A stretch of 64,000 nt of DNA from Candidatus Cloacimonas acidaminovorans str. Evry (GTDB taxonomy: Bacteria > Cloacimonadota > Cloacimonadia > Cloacimonadales > Cloacimonadaceae), in assembly GCF_000146065.2 (NCBI RefSeq), contig NC_020449.1, forward strand, positions 1 through 64,000. The letters run 5' to 3'. Each line of letters starts with the position of its first letter. Positions within the stretch are counted from its first letter, which is position 1. Both the position numbers and the translations under genes were made by a program. Of this stretch, positions 43,360-51,624 are shown piece after piece. Below the pieces are notes generated by a model. That model did not search any database, was not told the origin of the DNA, and saw only the letters and a list, made by a program, of their open reading frames with translations.

Positions 43360-45062
43360 TGTTATCCGAGCTTTACATAAAGAATTATCTTCTAGTTCCG
43401 GAAATGCGCTTATCCTTGGATAAGGGCTTAACCGTTATCAGTGGAGAAACGGGAGCCGGTAAATCTATTGTAGCAGGTTCAATTTCTCTTATTTTCGGAG
43501 ATAACTTAGCTGGCATTGAAGCATTTGATAAAGAACAGCCAATCTATCTGGAAGTAAGCTATAACCTTGAAAAAGCGGAAGAACTGAATAAGTTCCTTTC
43601 TCAAAACGGAATAGAAACAGAGGAAGAGTTAATCTTGGCACGGGAAATAAGTCCTAACGGCAAATCCGGCTATTATGTAAATGGACGCAAAGTAGGAGTA
43701 AGCTTACTGAAAGAATTGAAAAGTTATCTCATTGATTTTCACCATCAAAGGGATCAACAGCGTTTGCTTTCTCCTTCCTATCAACTTGATTTATTGGATG
43801 CTTATGCTGATTTGACAAGAATTAGAGAGGAATTTGCCGATTTATACAGAGAACTGAAAGCAGGGCTGAAAAAACTGGATGAACTGAAAAAAGAAGCAGA
43901 AAGACAAAAAGAAATAAATGAACTCTATCGCTTTCAATATGAAGAACTGGAAAATGCCAAACTACGTATAAATGAAGATGTAGAACTGCAAAATGAATAT
44001 GAACTGCTTTCCCACACCTTGGAAATAACTGAACTATATAACCAAATTACTGCAGAACTTTTAGAGCAGGAAAACAGCGTCTTTGATATAATCAGTGGTT
44101 ACTTGAGCAAACTGAAACATTATGAACACCTTAATCCCGAAATCGGATATGCCGTAAACAATATGCAACAAGCATTGGAAAACCTGCAAGAAGCATCCCT
44201 CAATCTTTCCCGCTCCAAAGATAATATTTCCTTTGAACCACAACATCTGCAGGATATTCAAGCGCGCCTGGATTTGATCAATTCTCTGGTGCATAAACAT
44301 AAGGTTCGCAGCATTGAAGAACTGCTCAATCTTTTTGCCGAAAGGTCTGCTCAAATTGCCGCTTTTGCCGATAACGAAAAGTCAATTGCAGAATTGGAAA
44401 AACACTTGGAAAAGAACTTTGCCGAATTAAGGAAAAAAGGAGAGGAACTTTCTCGCAAAAGACAAAAATCCGCTATAGAACTTAGTAAGGAATTGCAGGA
44501 TAATATCCGTGCTTTAAGTATTCCCGAGGGAATATTAGAAATTAGGATTGACAAAAAAGCCGAGGATAATTTTGTAATTTCTGATTATTTATCTGCCGTC
44601 TCGGAAAGCGGTCAGGAGAGTGTGGAATTTCTTTTTTCCGCCAATCCGGGCTTTGAATTAAAGCCCTTATCTGCAGTTGTTAGCGGAGGTGAATTATCCA
44701 GAATTTTGCTGGCTATAAAAAAAGTGCTGGCAGACCGCTTGGAGCCCAAACTGATTATTTTGGATGAAATAGAATCAGGAATTGGGGGAAAAACAGCTGC
44801 TATAGTAGCTGATTTTATTGCCAAACTGGCTGAAAGGCAACAGGTCTTGTGTATTACACACCTGGCTCAGATTGCAGGAAGAGCCAAAAAACATTTGGTA
44901 ATAGAAAAATTTACTCAAGGTGAGAAAAGTTTTGTGAACATACGCAAAGTGGAAGCTGAACAACGCTTGCAGGAAATAGCCAGAATGCTTTCCGGAACCT
45001 TAACTGCCAAAGCTCTGGAACATGCTGCAGAAATATTAAAAGACATAAACATAAGAGGTTAA
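43359..45062 (+). CDS. recN: DNA repair protein RecN
   Basis: 567 aa SMC-like ATPase of double-strand break repair. Walker A is GETGAGKS (near 29-36). Coiled-coil arms run from about 160 to 380. SGGELSRILLAIK is the signature and LIILDEIESGIGG is Walker B (near 465-477). ITHLAQIAGRA follows. nadK-recN adjacency is common in bacteria. Intact and of normal size. Confidence 0.96.
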   Translation: MLSELYIKNYLLVPEMRLSLDKGLTVISGETGAGKSIVAGSISLIFGDNLAGIEAFDKEQPIYLEVSYNLEKAEELNKFLSQNGIETEEELILAREISPNGKSGYYVNGRKVGVSLLKELKSYLIDFHHQRDQQRLLSPSYQLDLLDAYADLTRIREEFADLYRELKAGLKKLDELKKEAERQKEINELYRFQYEELENAKLRINEDVELQNEYELLSHTLEITELYNQITAELLEQENSVFDIISGYLSKLKHYEHLNPEIGYAVNNMQQALENLQEASLNLSRSKDNISFEPQHLQDIQARLDLINSLVHKHKVRSIEELLNLFAERSAQIAAFADNEKSIAELEKHLEKNFAELRKKGEELSRKRQKSAIELSKELQDNIRALSIPEGILEIRIDKKAEDNFVISDYLSAVSESGQESVEFLFSANPGFELKPLSAVVSGGELSRILLAIKKVLADRLEPKLIILDEIESGIGGKTAAIVADFIAKLAERQQVLCITHLAQIAGRAKKHLVIEKFTQGEKSFVNIRKVEAEQRLQEIARMLSGTLTAKALEHAAEILKDINIRG

Positions 45063-45063
45063 T

Positions 45064-45984
45064 GTGAAGAAAAGAGAAAAACGCAGAGTTAAAGGAATAG
45101 CTATCTTTATAGTATTCCTTGCGATAGCTGCCTCAATTGTCCAGTGGCAAAATAAAGCCGGAAAACACGAGACCTACAATTTTAAGCCGGCTCAAAATGA
45201 ATATTGGGACCTCAAATTTCTCAATAAAGCTCAAATATCATTTTCTTCTCCGAATGTAGCCAAAGCCAAAACCGAAATTGAAAAAATCATCAGCGAACAT
45301 TCTACGAAACAGATTAGAAAGCAAAGTGAGGGCTCTTTTGGTGCTTATATTTTTAGTGTTCCCCAAAAAGACCTCCCTATTATTGTAGAAAAATTACGCA
45401 GTTTTGGTTCAGTGAACTCTCAAACAGAACAAATTGATACTGCTTTGGTGAATATTGATTATGAAAGTGAACTTGTCCGCTTACAGAGTTATGAAAGAGA
45501 ACAGGCAGAGCTAAATAATGTCCGTTTTCCTACCGATACTCAAAACAGACGCAAAGAAGAATTACATTCCCTGATCCAGAGCACGCGCTCCAATTTGGAT
45601 AAACTGAAAGAATCAAATAATGTTCTTCTTTTTATTACTTTGGTTCCACAACAAAAAACCAATACTATAGAAGTAACCATTAAATCTTTAGCTCTCAATT
45701 TCTTCAGTTGGCTTATTATTTTTACTGTGGGAGCAATTCTGGCTTATTATGGAACTCGTTTGCTAATGTATTTTCTTGCCGCTTTAGGAGTAAAAGGCAT
45801 CGGAGCTGGTGGTTTAGGCGGTTCTTATCGTTATGGTGGATATGGAGGTTATTACAATCGTTATTATAACCGCTATGGATATGGTCACGGAAAGCGTAAA
45901 GTTAAACGCATATATAAGGATAAAAGAACAACCCCTGTATCCGAAGATGAAAACACTGAACAATCCGAAGAAGGAAAGCAATAA
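45064..45984 (+). CDS. DUF4349-like membrane protein with Gly/Tyr-rich tail
   Basis: 306 aa, GTG start 1 bp after recN. An N-terminal membrane anchor (about 10-25), then an exported domain with coiled-coil character (FGSVNSQTEQIDTALVNIDY, ELVRLQSYEREQAELNN). This sequence order fits DUF4349. A second membrane segment spans about 215-240. The cytoplasmic tail (about 255-290) is rich in Gly, Tyr and Arg (GGYGGYYNRYYNRYGYGHGK) and probably disordered. The NfeD gene follows directly. Function unknown. Confidence 0.75.
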   Translation: MKKREKRRVKGIAIFIVFLAIAASIVQWQNKAGKHETYNFKPAQNEYWDLKFLNKAQISFSSPNVAKAKTEIEKIISEHSTKQIRKQSEGSFGAYIFSVPQKDLPIIVEKLRSFGSVNSQTEQIDTALVNIDYESELVRLQSYEREQAELNNVRFPTDTQNRRKEELHSLIQSTRSNLDKLKESNNVLLFITLVPQQKTNTIEVTIKSLALNFFSWLIIFTVGAILAYYGTRLLMYFLAALGVKGIGAGGLGGSYRYGGYGGYYNRYYNRYGYGHGKRKVKRIYKDKRTTPVSEDENTEQSEEGKQ

Positions 45985-46428
45985 ATGCAACTTTTACCTT
46001 GGCAGATATGGATGATGCTTGGAATAGGGTTTATCATCATTGAAATCTTTGATCCTGCCTTTTTCTTTTTCTCACTTGGAATTGGAGCTATCATAACTTC
46101 TCTGCTTTCTTTGATACCTATTTTAGGTAATAGTGTTCCTCTGCAGATTCTTATTTTTGCGGTTCTCAGTTTTATTTCCTTTCTTTTTATGCGTAAGCTG
46201 GGTAAAAAGCTTTTATCCAAGCCAGGCGGAAATACCAATGTTTATGCCTTAAAAGGGCAGAATGGCTTTGTCACCAAAGAAATTCCTGCCGAAGGAAAGG
46301 GTTATGTAAAAATTGGAGGAGAGGAATGGCCTGCGATTGAGGTAGAAAATAAGGCAGTGGAACTTGGTGCCAAGGTTGTTGTTGAAGGTATTGAAGGTAA
46401 TAAGGTTATCGTTAGAAAAATCCCATAA
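45985..46428 (+). CDS. NfeD family protein (short form)
   Basis: 147 aa. Membrane segments in the first 75 residues, with the IEIFDPAFFFFSLGIGAI pattern of NfeD proteins. A C-terminal OB-fold domain follows (GQNGFVTKEI, GEEWPAI, GAKVVVEGIEGNKVIV). NfeD proteins act with stomatin-like membrane scaffolds; no stomatin gene is adjacent, the neighbour is a DUF4349-like protein instead. It starts on the base after the previous stop. Confidence 0.88.
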   Translation: MQLLPWQIWMMLGIGFIIIEIFDPAFFFFSLGIGAIITSLLSLIPILGNSVPLQILIFAVLSFISFLFMRKLGKKLLSKPGGNTNVYALKGQNGFVTKEIPAEGKGYVKIGGEEWPAIEVENKAVELGAKVVVEGIEGNKVIVRKIP

Positions 46429-46459
46429 CCGATTTCTTTTCCTTCCTGTTTTTATTGTC

Positions 46460-46497
46460 ATTCCTGCTTCCATTGTCATTCCTGGGCAAGCAGGAAT
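46460..46497. terminator. Palindrome between convergent genes
   Basis: Perfect 10-bp arms ATTCCTGCTT (46460-46469) and AAGCAGGAAT (46488-46497) with an 18-nt loop, between rightward NfeD and leftward nth. It belongs to the dispersed CCTGCGAAAGCAGG family and may stop transcription from both sides. No strong U-run follows, so this is tentative. Confidence 0.45.
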
Positions 46498-46590
46498 CCA
46501 TACAATATCATCATCCCCAAAATCCCTATAATCCTGTTCATTCCTAACCTGTTTTATCTGTGTAATCGGTGAAATCTGGGAGAGGATTTT

Positions 46591-47235
46591 TTATACTCCA
46601 ACCCGATTGCAGAATTCCGCTACAGGGCATATTTCGCATTTGGGTTTACGCGGAGTGCACAGATTTTGTCCAAAAGCAACCAAATAGGAATTGAAATTCA
46701 GCCAGTATTTTTCCGGCAACTTTTGGCGCAGGGTCATTTCCGTTTCCAAGGGTGTTTTTGTCTGAATATAGCCCCAACGATTACAAATTCTATGCACATG
46801 AACATCCACACAGATGGCAGGTTTTTGAAAAGCTACGGCACGAACCAGGTTTGCCGTTTTTCTTCCAACTCCGGGAAGTTCCAATAAATCGTCTATTTCT
46901 TCGGGTATTTTTCCGTTAAACTTTTCTTTCAGCACTTTAGGCAATTCCTTCAAATGTTTGGCTTTTACTCTATGAAAACCAACCGGAGTGATAAGTGCAT
47001 CCAATTCAGCCAAGGGTATCTTTTCCAGGTCTTCTATCTTTTGGACTTTTGGGAATAATTTTTCTACTACTTTCGCTGTAGTTTCATCTTTGGTTCTGGC
47101 GCTAAGAATGGTAGCTACAAGCACTTTGAAAGGGTCTTCGGTTTTAATTTGAATGAGGTCAACTACGGGTGTTTTCACGCTGTAAAAGTGTTTTTTTAGG
47201 CGTTCCATCACGGTGTCTATATCCCTATTTTGCAT
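46591..47235 (-). CDS. nth: Endonuclease III
   Basis: 214 aa DNA glycosylase/AP lyase for oxidised pyrimidines. The helix-hairpin-helix LELPGVGRKTANLV contains catalytic Lys126, with catalytic Asp144 in VDVHVHRICNRW. The [4Fe-4S] ligands Cys193, 200, 203 and 209 have the correct C-X6-C-X2-C-X5-C spacing. The ATG at 47235 follows an AGGAG site; an upstream alternative adds eight residues without one. A single leftward gene. Confidence 0.96.
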   Translation of the reverse strand: MQNRDIDTVMERLKKHFYSVKTPVVDLIQIKTEDPFKVLVATILSARTKDETTAKVVEKLFPKVQKIEDLEKIPLAELDALITPVGFHRVKAKHLKELPKVLKEKFNGKIPEEIDDLLELPGVGRKTANLVRAVAFQKPAICVDVHVHRICNRWGYIQTKTPLETEMTLRQKLPEKYWLNFNSYLVAFGQNLCTPRKPKCEICPVAEFCNRVGV

Positions 47236-47336
47236 TCTGTCTCCTGTAATAAAAAGCAATAGCTGTAAGCTTTTAAAAAAAGTTATTGCCTAAAAAATGG
47301 CTTTCAGAAATCTTGTCAATCAATAAGGAGAAATGG

Positions 47337-48008
47337 ATGTGTGGACGTTTTGCCCAGGTTATTAAATATCAAGACCTGAAAAAGATGACAGAGGAACTAA
47401 AAATTAAGGAGAGCTCAGAGCAGCTGGAATTGAACTATAATGTAGCTCCAACAAATATTGTGGCTGCTGTAGTTGCCAAAGATGATTGGCGTTATATGGG
47501 TTTTTTCCGTTGGGGTTTAATTCCTTCCTGGAGCAAAAAAATTCCGGAACAGGCACTAATTAATGTTCGCAGTGAAAGTATCTTAGAAAAACCGAGTTTT
47601 AAGACATCTTTTTTGCGCAGACGATGTTTAATTCCTGCCAATGGATTTTATGAATGGCGTAAAACAGATAAGCAACCCTTTTTTATTAAGGCAAAAGGGG
47701 ATAATTTGCTTTATCTTGCTGGGATTTATGATGCCTGGTATGGACCCGACGGCAGTTACATTCCTTCTTTGGGAATAATTACTACTTCTGCCAATGATTT
47801 TATTCAGCCCTTGCACGAAAGAATGCCCCTTTTGCTAAATCCTTCATTATATGATACCTGGCTGAATCCTGCAGCACAAAATCCCCAAGAACTCCAATTG
47901 CTGCTTACAGTTCCTTCGGAAATTGAACTGGAAATGTATCCAGTCAGCAGAAGAGTGAATAAACCTGAAAACAATGATGCCGATTGCTTAAAACCGATTG
48001 CGCATTAG
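47337..48008 (+). CDS. SRAP/HMCES-type abasic-site binding protein
   Basis: 223 aa. The ATG at 47337 makes Cys2 (MCGRF) the second residue, as the mechanism needs: after Met removal Cys2 forms a covalent link to abasic sites in single-stranded DNA. Other active residues are Asn76 in INVRSES, Glu106 in NGFYEW and His160 in LHERMP, at the positions known for E. coli YedK. AAGGAG lies 6 bp before the ATG. It is back to back with nth, another abasic-site enzyme, though on opposite strands and 101 bp apart. Confidence 0.95.
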   Translation: MCGRFAQVIKYQDLKKMTEELKIKESSEQLELNYNVAPTNIVAAVVAKDDWRYMGFFRWGLIPSWSKKIPEQALINVRSESILEKPSFKTSFLRRRCLIPANGFYEWRKTDKQPFFIKAKGDNLLYLAGIYDAWYGPDGSYIPSLGIITTSANDFIQPLHERMPLLLNPSLYDTWLNPAAQNPQELQLLLTVPSEIELEMYPVSRRVNKPENNDADCLKPIAH

Positions 48009-48041
48009 GCAGGGCAAAATCATTTTTATAAGGCACCGAAT

Positions 48042-49124
48042 ATGGATAACTTAAAAAAACAAATTCTGATTGTAGATGACGATTTAGCTATTCTGGATTG
48101 CATCCGAATGAGCTTACAAAAGGATTTTCCCTGTAGGATAACTGCCTGCAGTGATTCCCGGGAAGCATTGGAACTGCTGGAAAGCAATATTTTCAATGTG
48201 ATTATTTCCGATATCGGAATGCCCAATCTTTCCGGATTTCAGCTTTTGGAATATATCAATAAACTGAATCCTAATATCCCTGTTATTCTGATAACAGGTG
48301 AAGTAGACACGGAAAAAATACGTTCTGCTGTTCAGTTGGGTGCCTTTGATATTCTCCATAAACCCTTTGAATTATCCGATTTACATATTTCAGTTAAACA
48401 GGCATTACAAAAAAATTCCCTCCTTCTCCAAAATGAAATGTATCGCTTAAATCTGGAAGAACTGGTGGAAAAAAGAACAAAGGAACTTTATATTGCCCAA
48501 TGTCAACTGGAAAAGAATTATTTAAATACCATTCATGCAATGGTTAATGCTATGGAAGCCAATGATGTTTATATTCGCGGACATTCCGAAAGAGTTACTG
48601 TCTTAAGCATTATGCTGGGTAAAATTATCGGGCTGGATGCGGAAGACCTTAAACTTTTAAGAATAGGTGCTATCCTTCACGATTTGGGCAAAATTGGCAT
48701 TTACGACACCCTTCTCAATAAAAAAGGGTCTTTAACCTCCAGTGAATATGAAATGGTAAAACAGCATCCGGTTATCGGTGCTAAAATTATTCGCCCTATT
48801 GGATTGCCAACTCCTGTGTATGAAATAATTCTCCAACACCACGAATGGTTTAACGGAAAGGGCTATCCTTATGGCTTAACCGGTAACCAAATTTCTCCTT
48901 TAGCCAGAATTGTTACTATTGCAGATGCTTATGATGCTATGACCAGTAAAAGAGCATACCGCGAAAATCTGGATGCCAAATCTGCCAGACAGGAAGTGAT
49001 TAATAAAGCAGGAATTCAGTTTGATCCTGATTATGGCAAGGTCTTCTTTGATAATTATTCTCATATTGTTGAGCCCGTGAGTGATAGTCCCGCAATTCAG
49101 AACCTGCTGTTTGATATGTTATAA
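48042..49124 (+). CDS. Response regulator with HD-GYP domain
   Basis: 360 aa. The receiver domain (about 5-125) has phosphoacceptor Asp57 in IISDIGMP, acidic VDDD (11-14), Thr in LITGE and Lys in LHKPFE. A coiled linker follows (about 130-165). The HD-GYP domain has GHSERV, ILHDLGKIGI (near 208-217) and HHEWFNGKGYPYG (near 266-278), then the IADAYDAM segment. HD-GYP proteins hydrolyse cyclic di-GMP. No histidine kinase is adjacent, so the input signal is unknown. Confidence 0.93.
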   Translation: MDNLKKQILIVDDDLAILDCIRMSLQKDFPCRITACSDSREALELLESNIFNVIISDIGMPNLSGFQLLEYINKLNPNIPVILITGEVDTEKIRSAVQLGAFDILHKPFELSDLHISVKQALQKNSLLLQNEMYRLNLEELVEKRTKELYIAQCQLEKNYLNTIHAMVNAMEANDVYIRGHSERVTVLSIMLGKIIGLDAEDLKLLRIGAILHDLGKIGIYDTLLNKKGSLTSSEYEMVKQHPVIGAKIIRPIGLPTPVYEIILQHHEWFNGKGYPYGLTGNQISPLARIVTIADAYDAMTSKRAYRENLDAKSARQEVINKAGIQFDPDYGKVFFDNYSHIVEPVSDSPAIQNLLFDML

Positions 49125-49154
49125 AGATAATTAGAAAGTATATAAGGAGTTATA

Positions 49155-49811
49155 ATGGTACAAATTATTAGTGCCGCAGAGGCAGCTGCAATGATTAAAC
49201 CCGGAAACCGTCTTGCCATTGGCGGTTTTTTAGCTGTCGGAGCTCCGGAGACAATCATTGACGCAATGGTAGAAAACGGAAATAAAGACCTCCACATAAT
49301 CGTTATTGCTTCCGACTGGGAAGACAGAGGTGTGGGTAAACTTGTTGTAAATAAGATGGTTAAAAGTGCTCAGGTCTCGCATATGGGAACCAATAAGACC
49401 ATTCAAGCCCAAATGAATGCCGGCGAAATTGATATTGAACTTGTTCCTCAAGGTACACTTATGGAAAGAGTTCGCGCTTTTGGAGCCGGTTTAGGGGGTA
49501 TTTTAACTCCCACAGGACTGGGGACAATTGTGGCTGAAGGGAAACAAATTATTACTGTGGATGGAAAGGATTATCTTCTGGAAACTGCTATTCCCAGTGA
49601 TTTTGCTCTCATTAAAGCTCACAAAGCCGATAAATTAGGAAACTTAACTTACCGCAAAACAGCCCGTAACAGCAATCCTATTATGGCTATGGCAGGTAAA
49701 ATTACCATCGCGGAAGTTGATGAAATTGTGGAAATTGGCGAACTGGACCCTGAGGAAGTAATAACTCCTGGTGTTTTTGTAAATTATCTTGTTTTAGCAA
49801 AGGAGAATTAA
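49155..49811 (+). CDS. CoA-transferase family I, subunit A
   Basis: 218 aa alpha subunit of a two-subunit 3-oxoacid / acetate-type CoA-transferase. IGGFLAVGAPETIIDA (near 22-37) and GTLMERVRAFGAGLGG (near 99-114) are typical, with TGLGT and ETAIPSDFALIKAHKAD near 140-155. AAGGAG lies before the ATG. Subunit B follows after 1 bp. In an amino-acid fermenter this enzyme would move CoA between organic acids; the exact acids cannot be read from sequence. Confidence 0.92.
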   Translation: MVQIISAAEAAAMIKPGNRLAIGGFLAVGAPETIIDAMVENGNKDLHIIVIASDWEDRGVGKLVVNKMVKSAQVSHMGTNKTIQAQMNAGEIDIELVPQGTLMERVRAFGAGLGGILTPTGLGTIVAEGKQIITVDGKDYLLETAIPSDFALIKAHKADKLGNLTYRKTARNSNPIMAMAGKITIAEVDEIVEIGELDPEEVITPGVFVNYLVLAKEN

Positions 49812-49812
49812 G

Positions 49813-50466
49813 ATGGCATTAGATAAACGAGCTATGATCGGAGCACGCATTGCTAAAGAATTCAAAGATGGCGATTATGTAAATTTGGGTATTGGCTTAC
49901 CTACTGAAGCTGCAAATCACATTCCGGAAGGAATTAGCGTTATCTTCCAGTCGGAAAACGGACTTTTAGGTGCCGGTCCAAAACCTCCTGAAGGACAGGA
50001 AGATAAAGATATGATCAATGCTGGAGGAGGTTACATAACCTGTATTCCGGGAGCAAGTTTTTTTGATTCTGCCACCTCTTTTGCTATCATTCGGGGTGGA
50101 CATATAGATGCCACCGTTTTAGGAGCTCTGCAAGTTGACCAGGAAGGAAATTTGGCGAATTGGTTAATTCCTGGAAAAATGGTTCCCGGAATGGGAGGAG
50201 CTATGGATTTGGTGACTGGAGCGAAAAAAGTTATCGTGGCAATGGAACACTGTGATAAATATGGCAACTCCAAAATCCTGAAAAAATGCACTTTACCGCT
50301 TACCGCTAAAGGGAAGGTAAACCTCATTATTACCGATATGGCTGTGATAGAAGTTTGCCCTGAGGGACTTTATTTACGCGAAATTGCCGAAGGACTTACC
50401 ATTGATGATGTGGTTCAAGCTACAGAAGCAGAACTGATTATCCCTGAAAGAGTTAATACCTTCTGA
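49813..50466 (+). CDS. CoA-transferase family I, subunit B
   Basis: 217 aa beta subunit. Catalytic Glu48 lies in the SENG motif (47-50), after NLGIGLPTEAANHIP. GGGYITCIPGASFFDSATSF and GAMDLVTGAKKVIVAMEH are further family blocks. Together with subunit A it forms one complete transferase. It ends the SRAP-to-CoA-transferase unit and is followed by 1.16 kb of repeats. Confidence 0.93.
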   Translation: MALDKRAMIGARIAKEFKDGDYVNLGIGLPTEAANHIPEGISVIFQSENGLLGAGPKPPEGQEDKDMINAGGGYITCIPGASFFDSATSFAIIRGGHIDATVLGALQVDQEGNLANWLIPGKMVPGMGGAMDLVTGAKKVIVAMEHCDKYGNSKILKKCTLPLTAKGKVNLIITDMAVIEVCPEGLYLREIAEGLTIDDVVQATEAELIIPERVNTF

Positions 50467-50517
50467 TAACAAAAAAAGTTGAGAAGGTTTAGAGGGTTTA
50501 GAAGGTTGAGATACATA

Positions 50518-50568
50518 AAAAGCCCGAAGGGCGAAACAATGATAGCGATGGTGGCGTAAGCCCCTCGT
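50518..50568 (+). repeat. Family B repeat
   Basis: AAAAGCCCGAAGGGCGAAAC, AATGATAGCGATGGTGGCGT, AAGCCCCTCG: palindrome GCCC-GAA-GGGC, 20-bp linker, palindrome GGC-GTAA-GCC. Best-preserved copy with its inverted twin at 36781. Confidence 0.85.
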
Positions 50569-50615
50569 TAAAAAATGGGAAAACACTCTCTTCTATCATC
50601 TCTTTGCCCTTTGCC

Positions 50616-50667
50616 AAAAAGCCCCTAAGGGCGAAACAATGATAGCGAAGGTGGCGTAAGCCCCTCG
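50616..50667 (+). repeat. Family B repeat
   Basis: AAAAAGCCCCTAAGGGCGAA, ACAATGATAGCGAAGGTGGC, GTAAGCCCCTCG. Same structure as the copy 98 bp upstream. Confidence 0.85.
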
Positions 50668-50711
50668 GAAGAAAGAAGCCCCGAGTTTTTTCTTTTCGCT
50701 TGCTCGGTTCC

Positions 50712-50750
50712 CAAAAGCCCCTAAGGGCGACACAATGATGTAGAAGGTTT
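50712..50750 (+). repeat. Family B repeat, left half
   Basis: CAAAAGCCCCTAAGGGCGAC, ACAATGATGTAGAAGGTTT. The right half is replaced by 9-bp-type sequence, and an AACCCCTCG end turns up near 50779. Confidence 0.7.
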
Positions 50751-50796
50751 AGATTTCCGGAAGGTTGATATCCTTGTAAACCCCTCGTAAAAATTT

Positions 50797-50857
50797 AAGT
50801 CAGGAGTCATTAGCGCCTTCAAAACTTCGGCTTCAGAAATAACTTTACTGGCGCTTA
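50797..50857 (-). repeat. Family G repeat, copy 2
   Basis: Inverted copy of 16271-16332. Plus-strand ends are AAGTCAGGAGTCATTAGCGCC and GGCGCTTA. Confidence 0.8.
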
Positions 50858-51045
50858 TGCCTCGTGACTACCTATTATCAATATGAATATATCTGATTTT
50901 ACGAATTATCACTGATTATTTTATTATAATTCCCTATTTTAACAACAACTCAATTTTTCCTTTCTTTATTTTTCTGGAATTGCCCATCATCAAAACACAC
51001 GGCTAATTATTTTGCTAATTTACTATATTATAATTTGTTATATTT

Positions 51046-51137
51046 TCTTCCTTAGGAGCATTGCTTACCCATTGCTTACCTATTACTAATGCCATTAGCA
51101 ATGGGTAAGCAATGCTTCAGTAATGCTATTTGGGAAG
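51046..51137. repeat. Family C palindromic element, copy 3
   Basis: TTCTTCCTTAGGAGCATTGC at the left pairs imperfectly with AATGCTATTTGGGAAGAA at the right. The inner arms CATTGCTTACCCATTGC and GCAATGGGTAAGCAATG are exact complements. Confidence 0.75.
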
Positions 51138-51153
51138 AACATTTTTTTGATAA

Positions 51154-51230
51154 TTAAACCCGAATAAGGCAATTGAGGAAAAATAGGTTGGCAACTTCCG
51201 CTTTGCCAAAGAGTTTGTAGCACTCTGAAA
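51154..51230 (+). repeat. Family D hairpin repeat
   Basis: TAAACCCGAATAAGGC, then AAAAATAGGTTGGCAACTTC, then CGCTTTGCCAAAG. The same order (TAAACCCGAA, A-run, TTGGCA, TTTGCC) recurs at 61101-61156. Confidence 0.6.
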
Positions 51231-51298
51231 AATATATGTCCTCTATTTATAGTGAAACAGAATGCGGCAATCTAAATATAAAATTTAACTTTTCTGCC

Positions 51299-51343
51299 CA
51301 GGGTTAAACTCCCACTATAATATCTGTCGTCCCTACGGAACTC
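51299..51343 (-). repeat. Family A repeat, inverted copy
   Basis: Plus strand reads CAGGGTTAAACTCCC, then ATAATATCTGTCGTCCC, then TACGGAACTC. A second, more decayed inverted copy spans about 51367-51413 (CGCCGGGTTAAAACC, TGTCGTTATC, TACGGGAT). The spacing between them is shorter than the 88 bp seen elsewhere. Confidence 0.65.
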
Positions 51344-51624
51344 TTTCTCTTTCATAGCGATATCTTTTCGCCGGGTTAAAACCTGTCGTTATCTAACTTT
51401 CATTGCTACGGGATTTTTACTAAAATATAAGCTTAATGATTAGGGAAAAAATATTAATTATTATTTTTACTGCCTCATTTGGGTAAAAAAGGTGGAGAAG
51501 GTTTAGATGCTTTCAGCTCTTTGCTCTTAACCAAAATCTTTACGACCTATTAGCAACAAGGATTTAACTGATTTTACGGATTAACCCGGATTTTTTTATT
51601 ATAATCCCCTATTTTAACAACACC

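Larger units (their letters stand above)
50467..51624. other. Repeat-filled 1.16-kb intergenic region
   Basis: No credible gene. In order: a 9-bp-type run (50477-50510), three family B copies (50518, 50616, 50712), family G (50797-50857, minus), family H copy 1 (50892-50975), family C (51046-51137), family D (51154-51230), an inverted family A copy with a decayed neighbour (51299-51410) and family H copy 2 (51568-51649), which runs into hflX. Confidence 0.8.

Noticed and set aside
45833-46015. 60-codon frame across the DUF4349/NfeD border
   Set aside because: Shadow of the Gly/Tyr-rich tail in another frame.
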